Positions 28,839-38,395 of a DNA stretch of 64,000 nt are shown one piece after another. A program made the position numbers and the translations under genes. The number at the start of each line of letters is the position of its first letter. Positions within the stretch are counted from its first letter, which is position 1. The notes beneath the pieces were generated by a model. That model searched no databases. It was given only the letters and a program-made list of their open reading frames with translations, and was not told the DNA's origin. Origin of the DNA: Phycisphaerae bacterium (GTDB lineage: Bacteria > Planctomycetota > Phycisphaerae > UBA1845); assembly GCA_029260215.1 (NCBI GenBank), contig JAJDDQ010000076.1, positions 42,455 through 106,454 on the forward strand. Reading direction: 5' to 3'.

Positions 28839-29024
28839 CTACATGGGCCGAGGCAGCACGAGGTCCAATAACGTGAACACAACGTCACCGACAATGGCGG
28901 ACGCGGTGCTGGTCACCAAATCGCGTCCCAAACCACTCGGAATGCATCCACCGCCGGAAAACGTCGTCGCGCCCAATATCACGAACACCGACAACGTCCT
29001 GCGAATCAATCGAACCTTTGACAT
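28839..29024 (-). CDS. Small hypothetical lipoprotein-like protein (61 aa)
   Basis: MSKVRLIRRTLSVFVILGATTFSGGGCIPSGLGRDLVTSTASAIVGDVVFTLLDLVLPRPM; basic N-terminus, hydrophobic stretch, Cys after small residues. Confidence 0.5.
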   Translation of the reverse strand: MSKVRLIRRTLSVFVILGATTFSGGGCIPSGLGRDLVTSTASAIVGDVVFTLLDLVLPRPM

Positions 29025-29039
29025 ACGCCGAAGACCTTC

Positions 29040-29696
29040 CTAACCGATCCGGGCACCGCCGCGAACGCGCCGCGACGATCGACGCGCAAAACACATCGAA
29101 AGCCCGATTCCCATAATCACGAAACTGCTCGGCTCGGGCACAACGACGAAGCCAATACCCGTGAAACCAGCCAGCCCGGTAGCGCCAGAGTAAACGACTT
29201 CCTCATTCGCGATCGCCAAAGCGCTGCCGTCTTCGTTGACTGCCAACACCAGATCGACGGACGCCGCCGCCGGCAACGGCACCAACCCGAGAAGGCCCTG
29301 TGCATGATCCGCCAGGAACGCAAACCCGGGCACCACGCCGAGAAACAACGACGTGTCATCGTCACCCAGAACAACCATCGACGCAAGCGACCCTTCGTCG
29401 AAGGTGGTCAACTCCATACGCGTCCACGCGATCGTGGTTTCCGCGGAATTGGTCGCTACCGGCGCCACGATGAAATTACCTTCGCGCATCTCCACAGCGC
29501 TGCCCGTTTCCGTCATCGGGGTGTCGCCCACGCCCAGCCACGGCGGCGCGCCCAACTGCTCGTCATCGAAATCGTCGGCGAAAGCCACCTGCCCGTCGAC
29601 GAAAACTGCCGCGAGATCCAGACGAACAACGGTCTCAGCCGACGCTGAGCGCAGACCCGCAGCCAGTAAAAAAACCAGCACATATTGAATTCGCAC
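29040..29696 (-). CDS. PEP-CTERM sorting-domain secreted protein
   Basis: GTG start at 29696 preceded by AGGAGAG; signal peptide; C-terminal VVPEPSSFVIMGIGLSMCFARRSSRR. Confidence 0.85.
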   Translation of the reverse strand: MRIQYVLVFLLAAGLRSASAETVVRLDLAAVFVDGQVAFADDFDDEQLGAPPWLGVGDTPMTETGSAVEMREGNFIVAPVATNSAETTIAWTRMELTTFDEGSLASMVVLGDDDTSLFLGVVPGFAFLADHAQGLLGLVPLPAAASVDLVLAVNEDGSALAIANEEVVYSGATGLAGFTGIGFVVVPEPSSFVIMGIGLSMCFARRSSRRVRGGARIG

Positions 29697-30124
29697 TTTA
29701 TTCTCTCCTCTTTCCCTTTCAACGTCCGCCAAAGGCGCGCGCCGCATCGGGCAGACACCCGGTGCGATAACGTACGGTAGATTATCCCGTGCGGACTTTT
29801 CAGATTCTCCCAACCCGCCTTTTTACCAGAAATACCCCGCCGATGTCAACGATAATCCAGCACCGCCAGCCCCTGAATTCAGCCAAATCGCGAAATCATC
29901 CCATTTCGGGTCTCGCCCACCCCTTGAACGCGGAAAACAGGGGTCATCGCCCCATTTTCCGCGTGCGATGGTTGAGTCTCGGGTTGAAAATGCATAGACT
30001 ATCCAGTGGGCCAGCAGCTTCTCCAGACGCCAAAAATTTGGGATCATCGTCGGAGTCCTGCTTCCCTTTCCTTCCAAACCTGGGCTTACAGGGGTACGTA
30101 AAACTGGTGCGATGGAGCGAAACC

Positions 30125-33100
30125 ATGAGCGGGAAGTGGCTAGTCGTCGTTTTGGCGACGGCTGGGACGGTTTGCGCGATGCCGCCGGTCGGCCTCGAAA
30201 CGTGGGAACAGTTTGGCCGGCTTGGCGAGTTGAGGACTTCCGTCCGCACCCACCAAGTTTCCAGCTACGAGCGATTCGGGGGCAATAAGGATTCCGCGAA
30301 TTTTCTCGAAACCGTCGGTTCCGAAAACGTGCTCATGGACGTCAAGGGGCCTGGCTGCATCTATCGAATCTGGATGACGGGCATCAACCCCAACGCCATG
30401 ATCCGCATCTACTTCGACGGCTCAGCAACTCCTGCGGTGGAGATGACGCTGGGTGATTTTTTCAGCGGTCTGAACGCTCCGTTTCTGCGGCCTCTGGTCG
30501 GTGACGACGATTATTCATCCGGCGCGTTTATTTGCTATCTTCCGATGGAATTCGAGTCCGGCTGCCGGGTGACCACCGAAAGCCCAACGCAGTTCTACAA
30601 CATTACCTACCAAAAACATGCGGACGCGACCGGCTTGACGACTTTCACGGGTACTGAAGATGACACGCTCGCCAGGGAAATTTGGCGACAGCACGGTCGC
30701 GACCCGAAAAGTGACACTGGAACACTGGAGCTGGCTGCCACCAAGACCCTTCAGCCGGGTGAATCCCTCACTCTTGCGGAGATCGACGGTCCGGCTTCGA
30801 TTCAGCAAATCGAGCTGACGATTCCCGGAATGAATGCCACAGCGGTTGAGCCGGTCTGGGACAATGGTCGCGCATACTTGGGATTCAGCCAATTCCGCGT
30901 GGCGATCGACCCTGCCAACGTGGGCGTCCGCTTGACCCGCCGTCTGGACTACGGCGTTCGGGATCAGAAAGCAGACGTTTCCGTGGACGGCATCCCGGCT
31001 GGCACCTGGCTCACGCCCGGCAGTGTTGCGGGTTGGCTGGACGACACTTTCGAGATTCCGGACAGGCTCACGACCGGAAAATCCGAAATCACTGTGAGGG
31101 TAACCTTCATCAGCTCGGCCTTCGACTGGAACGAGTTTTACTACTGGATCGACAGCATCGTTGCCGGCGAAGCCCGGCGGACAGATGAGATCGATGTGGG
31201 CGACGCCGAGGATGAAGCGAACCACGGCTATAGCGTCAGCGGCCAAACATGGGAGGGCGCGCGAACCCTGTACTATTCGGACGATGACGTCGCCACGGAA
31301 GTTGGCAAGAGCACCCGGAATCGGGTCAATTTCGAGGTAGCGATCGACCCGGACAACACCGGCGTCGTGCTCACGCGCCGCCTGGACTACACGGTCGCCG
31401 ATCAGCGCGGCAACGTGTTCGTCGACAATCAGCCGGTCGGAGCATGGAACACGCCGGGAATGATCGATGCCTTTTTCCACGACGACACCTTCGACATCCC
31501 ATCCGAATTCACCGCCGACAAATCGAAAATCACGGTGGTCATCTTCCCCAACAACGTCGATTCCCAATGGACCGAATTTCGCTATTGGGTTGATACCAAG
31601 ACCGCCGACGGCCTGGTGCGAACCGACACAATGAATATCGGTGACCCAACCGACGAAGCGGCCCACAACTACGAAATCGTGCAACCTGACGCGATCGGCG
31701 CACGCACGCAACCGCTCTATCGCAAGCCCGATCCCGTGTTCGCGGATATCCTCCGGGACTCACGCATCGTCGCGACGTGGGACAATGCCGACAGGCCTCA
31801 GGTCGATGTTCCGCTGGGCGGCTTTTTCGGCTCACAATTCGGCGCGAAGAAAATCAACGGGCTTCCCGTCGGAATCAACGTTGATCGCCTGTACTGTTTT
31901 TTCCCGATGCCCTTCGCCGACAACGCCCGCATCACGCTCGTGAACGAGAGCGATCACGCGATCAAGGGTTTGCGATATCGCGTCGCTTACTCGCACCGGT
32001 CATCCTCTGAACTCGACGGCGCGGCTCGCTTTTACGCCAAATACAACGAGGCCCGGCCTGCCATCGCCCGACGCGACTTCGTCATCCTCGAAGAAACCGG
32101 AGCCGGTCATCTCGTAGGGGTAGTGCTGGCGATGCACGGCCCCAGTCGCGGATACCTCGAAGGAGACGAGCGTATCTACATCGACGACAGTCTCACGCCC
32201 GCGCTCTACGGCACGGGAACCGAAGATTTCTTCAACGGCGGGTTCTATTTCAACCGGGGTCGGTTCTCCCTGCCCACACACGGCAACCCCACGATGGAAG
32301 GAATGCCGATCGCGACGGACATGTACCGCTTTCTCGTCGGCGACATCATCCCCTTCGCGATGTCGATCAGGGTTGGGATGCAACATGGCGGCGACAACGA
32401 TACGACGGATACGGACATTTCCAGCATCGCCTTCTACTACAAGCGCAGCGAGCCGCTCTCTGTTCTTACTGACGAGTTCGACGTGGGTGAAACCAACTCT
32501 GAAGCCGATCACGAATACACGCACTCAGGTTCCGTCTGGCGGGGCAGTCTGGTCGACAAATACGAAGGCGATGACGACGACATCGCCGTGCAGGACGATG
32601 GCCGGCGATTCGGGACAGAAAGCGACGCGGGAAGCTCTTTCAAAGTCGCGATTGATCCCTGCAATGACGGCGTTCTGTTGCGACGACGCATGAATTATTT
32701 CTACCCGAGACAGGAAGCGATGGTTCTTGTGGACGGAGTTGAGGCGGGCCTGTGGTACGACGCGGGAAACAACACGACGCTCAGGTTCCGAGACTCCGAG
32801 TTTCAGATTCCCGCATCACTGACGCAGGGCAAAAGTGAATTGTCCATTGAAATTCGCAATGCTTCGGCCAGCGCGCGCTGGACAGAATACCGCTACTGGG
32901 TCTATACATTGCTTCCGAAATCCGAATCGCAACGCGGCGACATCGCGGAGTGCCCACGCGTCATTGCCCCCCCGCCGGATGGCGACGGGGAAGGCGACTT
33001 GTCGGCTGAGGACAGCGACGCCGATGTCGCAAACATGAACGACAACGCCGGCGACGGCGAAGAGTCGCCGGACGTGCCCGTGATACTCCTGCCGACGTGC

Positions 33101-33259
33101 GGCCAGGGCGTGCTGCCGTTTGTTGCGTTTTCGATGCTGCTGTGCACCGTGGTTGCGGGATTGAGCAATGCAGAAATCGGAAAACAGAAAGTCGAAAGAC
33201 GAAAATCGAAAGTAATGCAGTCAACGGTCGCAACACCAGAGGGGATCGCCGGGGGATGA
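30125..33259 (+). CDS. Secreted DUF2961 (GH172-like) protein with three internal ~95-aa repeats
   Basis: ATG at 30125 (MSGKWLVVVLATAGTVCAMP); NVLMDVKGPGCIYRIWMTGINPNAMIRIYFDG; LYGTGTEDFFNGGFYFNRG; repeats beginning FRVAIDPANVG, FEVAIDPDNTG, FKVAIDPCNDG. Confidence 0.85.
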   Translation: MSGKWLVVVLATAGTVCAMPPVGLETWEQFGRLGELRTSVRTHQVSSYERFGGNKDSANFLETVGSENVLMDVKGPGCIYRIWMTGINPNAMIRIYFDGSATPAVEMTLGDFFSGLNAPFLRPLVGDDDYSSGAFICYLPMEFESGCRVTTESPTQFYNITYQKHADATGLTTFTGTEDDTLAREIWRQHGRDPKSDTGTLELAATKTLQPGESLTLAEIDGPASIQQIELTIPGMNATAVEPVWDNGRAYLGFSQFRVAIDPANVGVRLTRRLDYGVRDQKADVSVDGIPAGTWLTPGSVAGWLDDTFEIPDRLTTGKSEITVRVTFISSAFDWNEFYYWIDSIVAGEARRTDEIDVGDAEDEANHGYSVSGQTWEGARTLYYSDDDVATEVGKSTRNRVNFEVAIDPDNTGVVLTRRLDYTVADQRGNVFVDNQPVGAWNTPGMIDAFFHDDTFDIPSEFTADKSKITVVIFPNNVDSQWTEFRYWVDTKTADGLVRTDTMNIGDPTDEAAHNYEIVQPDAIGARTQPLYRKPDPVFADILRDSRIVATWDNADRPQVDVPLGGFFGSQFGAKKINGLPVGINVDRLYCFFPMPFADNARITLVNESDHAIKGLRYRVAYSHRSSSELDGAARFYAKYNEARPAIARRDFVILEETGAGHLVGVVLAMHGPSRGYLEGDERIYIDDSLTPALYGTGTEDFFNGGFYFNRGRFSLPTHGNPTMEGMPIATDMYRFLVGDIIPFAMSIRVGMQHGGDNDTTDTDISSIAFYYKRSEPLSVLTDEFDVGETNSEADHEYTHSGSVWRGSLVDKYEGDDDDIAVQDDGRRFGTESDAGSSFKVAIDPCNDGVLLRRRMNYFYPRQEAMVLVDGVEAGLWYDAGNNTTLRFRDSEFQIPASLTQGKSELSIEIRNASASARWTEYRYWVYTLLPKSESQRGDIAECPRVIAPPPDGDGEGDLSAEDSDADVANMNDNAGDGEESPDVPVILLPTCGQGVLPFVAFSMLLCTVVAGLSNAEIGKQKVERRKSKVMQSTVATPEGIAGG

Positions 33260-36153
33260 AGAGTAGAACTTTTGTGCAACCAATGTCCACTGACTCGAAA
33301 AGTCGCAGCTTTGCGTGGCGGAGGATTGCGCTCGTTGGGCTTTGCCTTGGCGGGCTGTCGTTCATGCCGTGCTTCGCCGGTGAGCGTATCGAGCTTGACG
33401 GCGAATGGAACCACTGGATCGACGCCCAGACGAACGTGCCGGTCAACGTGCCGTTTTCCGTCGAACCCATGAACACAACCAGCGTTTACCAAAGGAGTTT
33501 TACGGTACCTGCCGACATGTGTGAGGACGTTGTGCTGCTTCGTTTCGACGGGGTCGGCGGACAGGCGACGATCTTCCTTAACGGAGTCGAACTGGGGCAG
33601 CACGGATCGTTTACACCATTTTTCTTCGATGTCGCCGCCCTTATCAACATCGGTGGTGAAAACGATCTCGTCGTCACCATCAACGACCTCCACGACGCGA
33701 CGACCATCCCGTTCGACGGCATTGCCTGGGTGGACTTTTCCGGCATTATTCGGAGCGTGTACCTGGAGTGCGCCGATCAGGCCATCCTGCTTTCAAGCCA
33801 GCCGCAATACCAGATTTCCGAGGATTACTCCGTCGTCAACGGCGAGGTGTTTGTCGAGGCGCACGCAGCGCCGGGTGCGACGGTTTCGTTTTTCGGTGCG
33901 ATTGTCGATGGCGAGGTGGGCACGTGGGACGTCCTGGCTTCGATGGACTGGGTCGTCGCGACGGCCGACGCTACGGGGCTGGCTTCGTCAACGCTTGCGT
34001 TTTCAATGCCGGACCCGGAACTCTGGTCGCCGGATTCGCCAAGACTGTACGGTCTTTACGTTGTGGCGAACGTCGACGGTTTGACCGCTGACGAGCGTTT
34101 CGTATCGACCGGATTTCGCAACATCAGCGTCAGCGGCAACGATGTTCTGCTCAACGGTCAGCCGCTCCTGCTCAAAGGTGTCTCGCGTCACGACATCTAC
34201 CCCGACACCGGGTACGTCGGAACTGACGCACAGATTCTGGAAGACTTGCAGCGTATCAAAAACACGGGGGCCAACTACCTTCGCACGATCCACTACCCGC
34301 AAGACCCTCGGGTGCTGGACATCGCCGACCAGATCGGGCTTCTCGTTTCTGAAGAGGTGCCGGCTTGGGCGAATTTCTTCGATCCACAGATCAGACAGAG
34401 ACTTTACACGCTTCTGGAGGAGATGATCCGGCGGGACATGCACCACCCGTCGATCTTCCTGTGGATCACCGGCAATGCGACGGTGCGCCCGATGCCCTAC
34501 GCACTGGAAGCCCAGCAGATCGCCAAGGGCCTCGATCAAAATCGCCTGGCGTCCTACATCATTGACATCAACGAAGCTGAGGCTGAGGACATCGCCCTGG
34601 ACGTTGCGTTCTTCGAGGATGCCCAACTCGATCTCTTTATGAAAATCGGCTGGTGGTTCCAATACCTCGCGGAGCTTCAGGAGAATTGGGCGCGCATGCC
34701 CAAGGACATCCCCGTCATCATGGTGGAGTTCGGGCAGGAAGGTAACGATCGTGAGCCGCTCGTTGTGGGCGGCCCGAATCCGTGTTGGTGGAGTGAGGCG
34801 AGTCAGGCCAGCGACGTGAACGTGATGCTCGAAGCATGGCGACCGCATCTGCCTCAGTACAACGCGCAGGAACACCTCGCGGGCATGGTCTATTTTAACT
34901 TCACAGATTTGGATTGGCCTGGAATTGTCGAGCAGCAACCCGACCACATCCCGTCCATCCATACGGGACTTGTCTACGAAGATCGCATTCCCAAGCTCGT
35001 GATACAAACACTCACGAATTTCTATTCGACATTGCCGACCAGCTTTGTGGGCGTGCCGGAGATCGGCGACGACGGTGTCGAGCCGGTGTTCGATACGGCG
35101 ACCAATTTGGGGCCGGTGGTCAACGACCTGTATCGGGACACCGGCCTGTCGATCAATGCGGACGGCGACACGATCTATTACGCCTCGAATGGGTCAAGCA
35201 ACGACGATGCCGCCCAGCGCAAGCTGTTCTTCTCAACGAAAGAGAGTGGAGCGTGGACGGCTCCTGTGCTCGTTGACATGCTGCAGGAAACAGAGGCGGT
35301 CGCGTTCCGAAGATCGCCGTGCATTTCCTACGATGGGCAAACTCTCTATTACACGCGCGGGGAAGTCGACGTCGTTTGTTTCACCTGGCCTGTCATCAAC
35401 GTCCGCGTGGTTCAGTCCCGCATCTGGAAGACGGAATTCGTGCAGGGCAACTGGTCCGACCCCGTGGACCTGGGGGACGTCGTCAACGGCGTCGATGACG
35501 AGCGGTCAGCCTCCGACCCGAGCATCTCAGCCGATGGTAACACGCTGTTTTTCAGCTCGGATCGGGACGGCGGCAACGGCCAACTCGACCTTTGGATGAG
35601 CACGCGCGTGGGCGGCGTATGGACCTCGCCGGTTAACCTCGGCCCGGACATCAATTCCGGCTTCGACGACCACGAACCGGCAGTCTCGCCGGACGGCACG
35701 ACGCTCTATTTCGCCTCGAATCGCCCCGGCGGGTACGGCAACGGTGATATCTGGGTCAGCCGATGGGTTGACGGGCAATGGGCATCGCCCAGGAATCTCG
35801 GTCCGGGAATCAACACGAGCGGCGGCGAAAATGAGCCGGAGATTTCGAAAGACGGTCGCCACCTCTACTTCACCGGGGTTCGGACGGGCGGGGTTGGAAT
35901 CGACGACCTGTGGTTCGCCACGTCTGTATTCGCCCCGGCGGACTTCGATCAGGACGGCGACGCGGACTTGCTGGACTTTTGGCACATGCAACAATGCTTT
36001 TCGGGAGACGGCGTTCCGCAGAACGATCCGATCTGCATGAACGCGCGGCTGGACATGGACACCGATGTTGATTTGGACGACTATGAGTTGTTCCAATCCT
36101 GTGTCCTCGGTCCGATAATGCCGGTCGATGCGGGCTGTCTTGTTACGGAGTAG
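33256..36153 (+). CDS. Glycoside hydrolase family 2-like protein fused to PD40/WD40-like repeats and dockerin-like C-terminus
   Basis: LNGQPLLLKGVSRHDIYPDTGYVGTDAQILEDLQRIKNTGANYLRTIHYPQDPRVLDIADQIGLLVSEEVPAW (GH2 TIM barrel); PAVSPDGTTLYFASNRPGGYGNGDIWVSRW (PD40); APADFDQDGDADLLDFWHMQQCFSG...LDMDTDVDLDDYELFQSCV. Confidence 0.87.
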   Translation: MKSRTFVQPMSTDSKSRSFAWRRIALVGLCLGGLSFMPCFAGERIELDGEWNHWIDAQTNVPVNVPFSVEPMNTTSVYQRSFTVPADMCEDVVLLRFDGVGGQATIFLNGVELGQHGSFTPFFFDVAALINIGGENDLVVTINDLHDATTIPFDGIAWVDFSGIIRSVYLECADQAILLSSQPQYQISEDYSVVNGEVFVEAHAAPGATVSFFGAIVDGEVGTWDVLASMDWVVATADATGLASSTLAFSMPDPELWSPDSPRLYGLYVVANVDGLTADERFVSTGFRNISVSGNDVLLNGQPLLLKGVSRHDIYPDTGYVGTDAQILEDLQRIKNTGANYLRTIHYPQDPRVLDIADQIGLLVSEEVPAWANFFDPQIRQRLYTLLEEMIRRDMHHPSIFLWITGNATVRPMPYALEAQQIAKGLDQNRLASYIIDINEAEAEDIALDVAFFEDAQLDLFMKIGWWFQYLAELQENWARMPKDIPVIMVEFGQEGNDREPLVVGGPNPCWWSEASQASDVNVMLEAWRPHLPQYNAQEHLAGMVYFNFTDLDWPGIVEQQPDHIPSIHTGLVYEDRIPKLVIQTLTNFYSTLPTSFVGVPEIGDDGVEPVFDTATNLGPVVNDLYRDTGLSINADGDTIYYASNGSSNDDAAQRKLFFSTKESGAWTAPVLVDMLQETEAVAFRRSPCISYDGQTLYYTRGEVDVVCFTWPVINVRVVQSRIWKTEFVQGNWSDPVDLGDVVNGVDDERSASDPSISADGNTLFFSSDRDGGNGQLDLWMSTRVGGVWTSPVNLGPDINSGFDDHEPAVSPDGTTLYFASNRPGGYGNGDIWVSRWVDGQWASPRNLGPGINTSGGENEPEISKDGRHLYFTGVRTGGVGIDDLWFATSVFAPADFDQDGDADLLDFWHMQQCFSGDGVPQNDPICMNARLDMDTDVDLDDYELFQSCVLGPIMPVDAGCLVTE

Positions 36154-36160
36154 AGCACTG

Positions 36161-38122
36161 GTGAAATCCGCATACACGCGAACCGCGCCCGCCTCGGCTG
36201 CGTTTGCCCGACTTGTGCGCAGGTCGCCATCGTTCTGCCTGCTGGTCATCCTGAGCCTGGGCGTCTGGGGATGTCCGGGATCGCCCCTCGCGGAAATGCT
36301 CGGCATCCCCCGTAACCAGGACTCCGATTCCGACGGTGGAGCGATGGACGGCATGCCCGGCGACGGGGAGGATTCGGAAACCGTCGAGATGGCGGAAATT
36401 CCGATTCCGGTCATTGTGGCGTTCAATGTTCAGGACGGGGCTACCAGCCTGGAGTGGGTAATCTCCGACGCGCTCGAGGCAGAAACGGTTTCCAGCTACA
36501 TCGTGCAGCGCTCCGAGGAGCCTGACACCGGATTTACCGGTACACGTGTCATCGCCCGGTTTGACCAGCCGCCGTTTATCGACACAGACATCCGACCCGG
36601 CACGACGTATTACTATCGCGTGGTGGCTGTCGGACTCGCTGGTGATGAGGGTCAGCCGTCCGAGACGATCATGTTGACCGTGCCCAGTTCTCCGGGGCAA
36701 ATTTTCATCGCGGCGGGTGACATTGTCGGCATCGTCGATCTGAACATTCTGGGGGTTTCCGATCTCAACGGGGCGAATCCGGACTTCGCCAGCGAAAACG
36801 TCCAGAATATTGTTCGGGCGCAAGGCTCACAACTCTGGCGAATCGGCACGACCAGATGGAACCCAGGCGACGTGCTCGTTGAAGCGGAACTGTTCGATCG
36901 CGAAATTTTCTTCGGCACCACGATCGAGCACGCCCGCGATCCGCAGTTCTACAACTTCGATTACATCGATCGCGCCGTTACCAACGTCATCGGCAGCGGC
37001 GGTTCGCCGATCATCACCATCGACAGCATGCCCAATTCGCTTGCACGAAACACCGGCCTGCTGTTTCGCAGCCCGAATCTGAGCTGGTCGGATAACCTGC
37101 GTAACAGCCCCCCGCGCGATGCGGAAGTCTTCGCCGAGGTAGTCGTCCAGATTATCGCACATTTCCGACGCGGTTTTGCCGGTGGTTTTGAATTCGATCT
37201 GCCGATTTGGGAACTGTGGAATGCGCCCGATCTCACCCAATCCACCGATGGCACAAACGGAATCTACTGGACCGGAACCCTGGATGAGTTCAGCGACATG
37301 TTCGCCGTCGTGTACAACAGGGTTAAGGAAGAGTATGGCGACGGCGTGTCTTTCGGCGGCGCGGGTTTTGTTAAGCCGGTGTCTGTTGGAAGTTTTCTGG
37401 ACCAGCTCGCAGCCCGCGACGTCACGCCCGATTTCGTGTCCTATTCCGCCTACGACGATCAGATTGCCGGGCTTGCGGAATTCGCGTCCGCCGTCCAGAC
37501 CGAAGTTGTCAGCCGAGGGTTGGACAACCTCGACGTGATGCTCTCCGGCTGGAATCTCGCACTGCCCCGGCTGGGCATTGACCCGGACTTCTTCTTTGTC
37601 ACCAATCAGCCCAAATTCGACAGCACAGGGCACGCGATTCAATATCTGGCGGTTTTCCAGACCGCTCTGGACCTCGAAGTAGACATCGTGCTGCATGAGG
37701 GATTGCGCGACTACTCAACGGGTCTCAACCTCGGGCTGATTACCACGACGAATCTCAAAAAACCAGTGACCAGTCTGGTCGAAGCGTTGCAAAGCTACCG
37801 AAATCGTAAAGATCGCCTGCGACTTGAACCGGAGGAGACGATCGGATTGGCTGGCGTTAACGAAGATCGAACCGAGGTCACGGTGATCGTAGCTAATCCC
37901 CAAGACAGCGAAACCGAGTTTTCCGTGGATATCGACGATCTGCCGTGGGACGAGGAGACGGGCTACAGTTGGACGTTGACGATTTTGAACGACGCCTTTT
38001 TCGGCATCAACGGCGGCTTCGCGGGCGACGTCGCCGGCGGCGGCAGCGGAACGCGTTTGCGCATCGTGGACGTCGAAATGGCTCCACAGAGCATCATGCG
38101 ACTCGACGTTGTGCGCGACTAA
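36161..38122 (+). CDS. Secreted FN3 + glycoside hydrolase (GH39-like) protein
   Basis: GTG start at 36161 downstream of GH2 stop; lipobox LGVWGC; YYYRVVAVGLAGDEGQPSETI; DLPIWELWNAPDLTQ...GTLDEFSDMFAVVYNRVKEEYGDGVSFGGAGF. Confidence 0.7.
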   Translation: MKSAYTRTAPASAAFARLVRRSPSFCLLVILSLGVWGCPGSPLAEMLGIPRNQDSDSDGGAMDGMPGDGEDSETVEMAEIPIPVIVAFNVQDGATSLEWVISDALEAETVSSYIVQRSEEPDTGFTGTRVIARFDQPPFIDTDIRPGTTYYYRVVAVGLAGDEGQPSETIMLTVPSSPGQIFIAAGDIVGIVDLNILGVSDLNGANPDFASENVQNIVRAQGSQLWRIGTTRWNPGDVLVEAELFDREIFFGTTIEHARDPQFYNFDYIDRAVTNVIGSGGSPIITIDSMPNSLARNTGLLFRSPNLSWSDNLRNSPPRDAEVFAEVVVQIIAHFRRGFAGGFEFDLPIWELWNAPDLTQSTDGTNGIYWTGTLDEFSDMFAVVYNRVKEEYGDGVSFGGAGFVKPVSVGSFLDQLAARDVTPDFVSYSAYDDQIAGLAEFASAVQTEVVSRGLDNLDVMLSGWNLALPRLGIDPDFFFVTNQPKFDSTGHAIQYLAVFQTALDLEVDIVLHEGLRDYSTGLNLGLITTTNLKKPVTSLVEALQSYRNRKDRLRLEPEETIGLAGVNEDRTEVTVIVANPQDSETEFSVDIDDLPWDEETGYSWTLTILNDAFFGINGGFAGDVAGGGSGTRLRIVDVEMAPQSIMRLDVVRD

Positions 38123-38395
38123 TACGTAACCACACCTGCACTACGCGTTTTCAGGCTGGTGATCGGCGAAACCGTCCTTGTCGCAATCCACGCTATTTTT
38201 TGAATGTTACACTTGACGGGAAACTCATCGTCGCCGAACAATCCGAAATCACCGGTCGATCTGCGGAATCGGACGGGTGAAACGTCGCTCGGGAATCGTC
38301 CGGAATAATCAGCCGGACGTCTCGAATACCGCGTTTGGCGACGCGGCTGAAAGCAAGGCGCGCACGCTCAGGAAAAAGCGAATTGGAGGAAAGCG

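Noticed and set aside
29789-30124. N-terminal 112-aa extension of the DUF2961 ORF
   Set aside because: No signal peptide in the extension; the ATG at 30125 begins a clear secretion signal.
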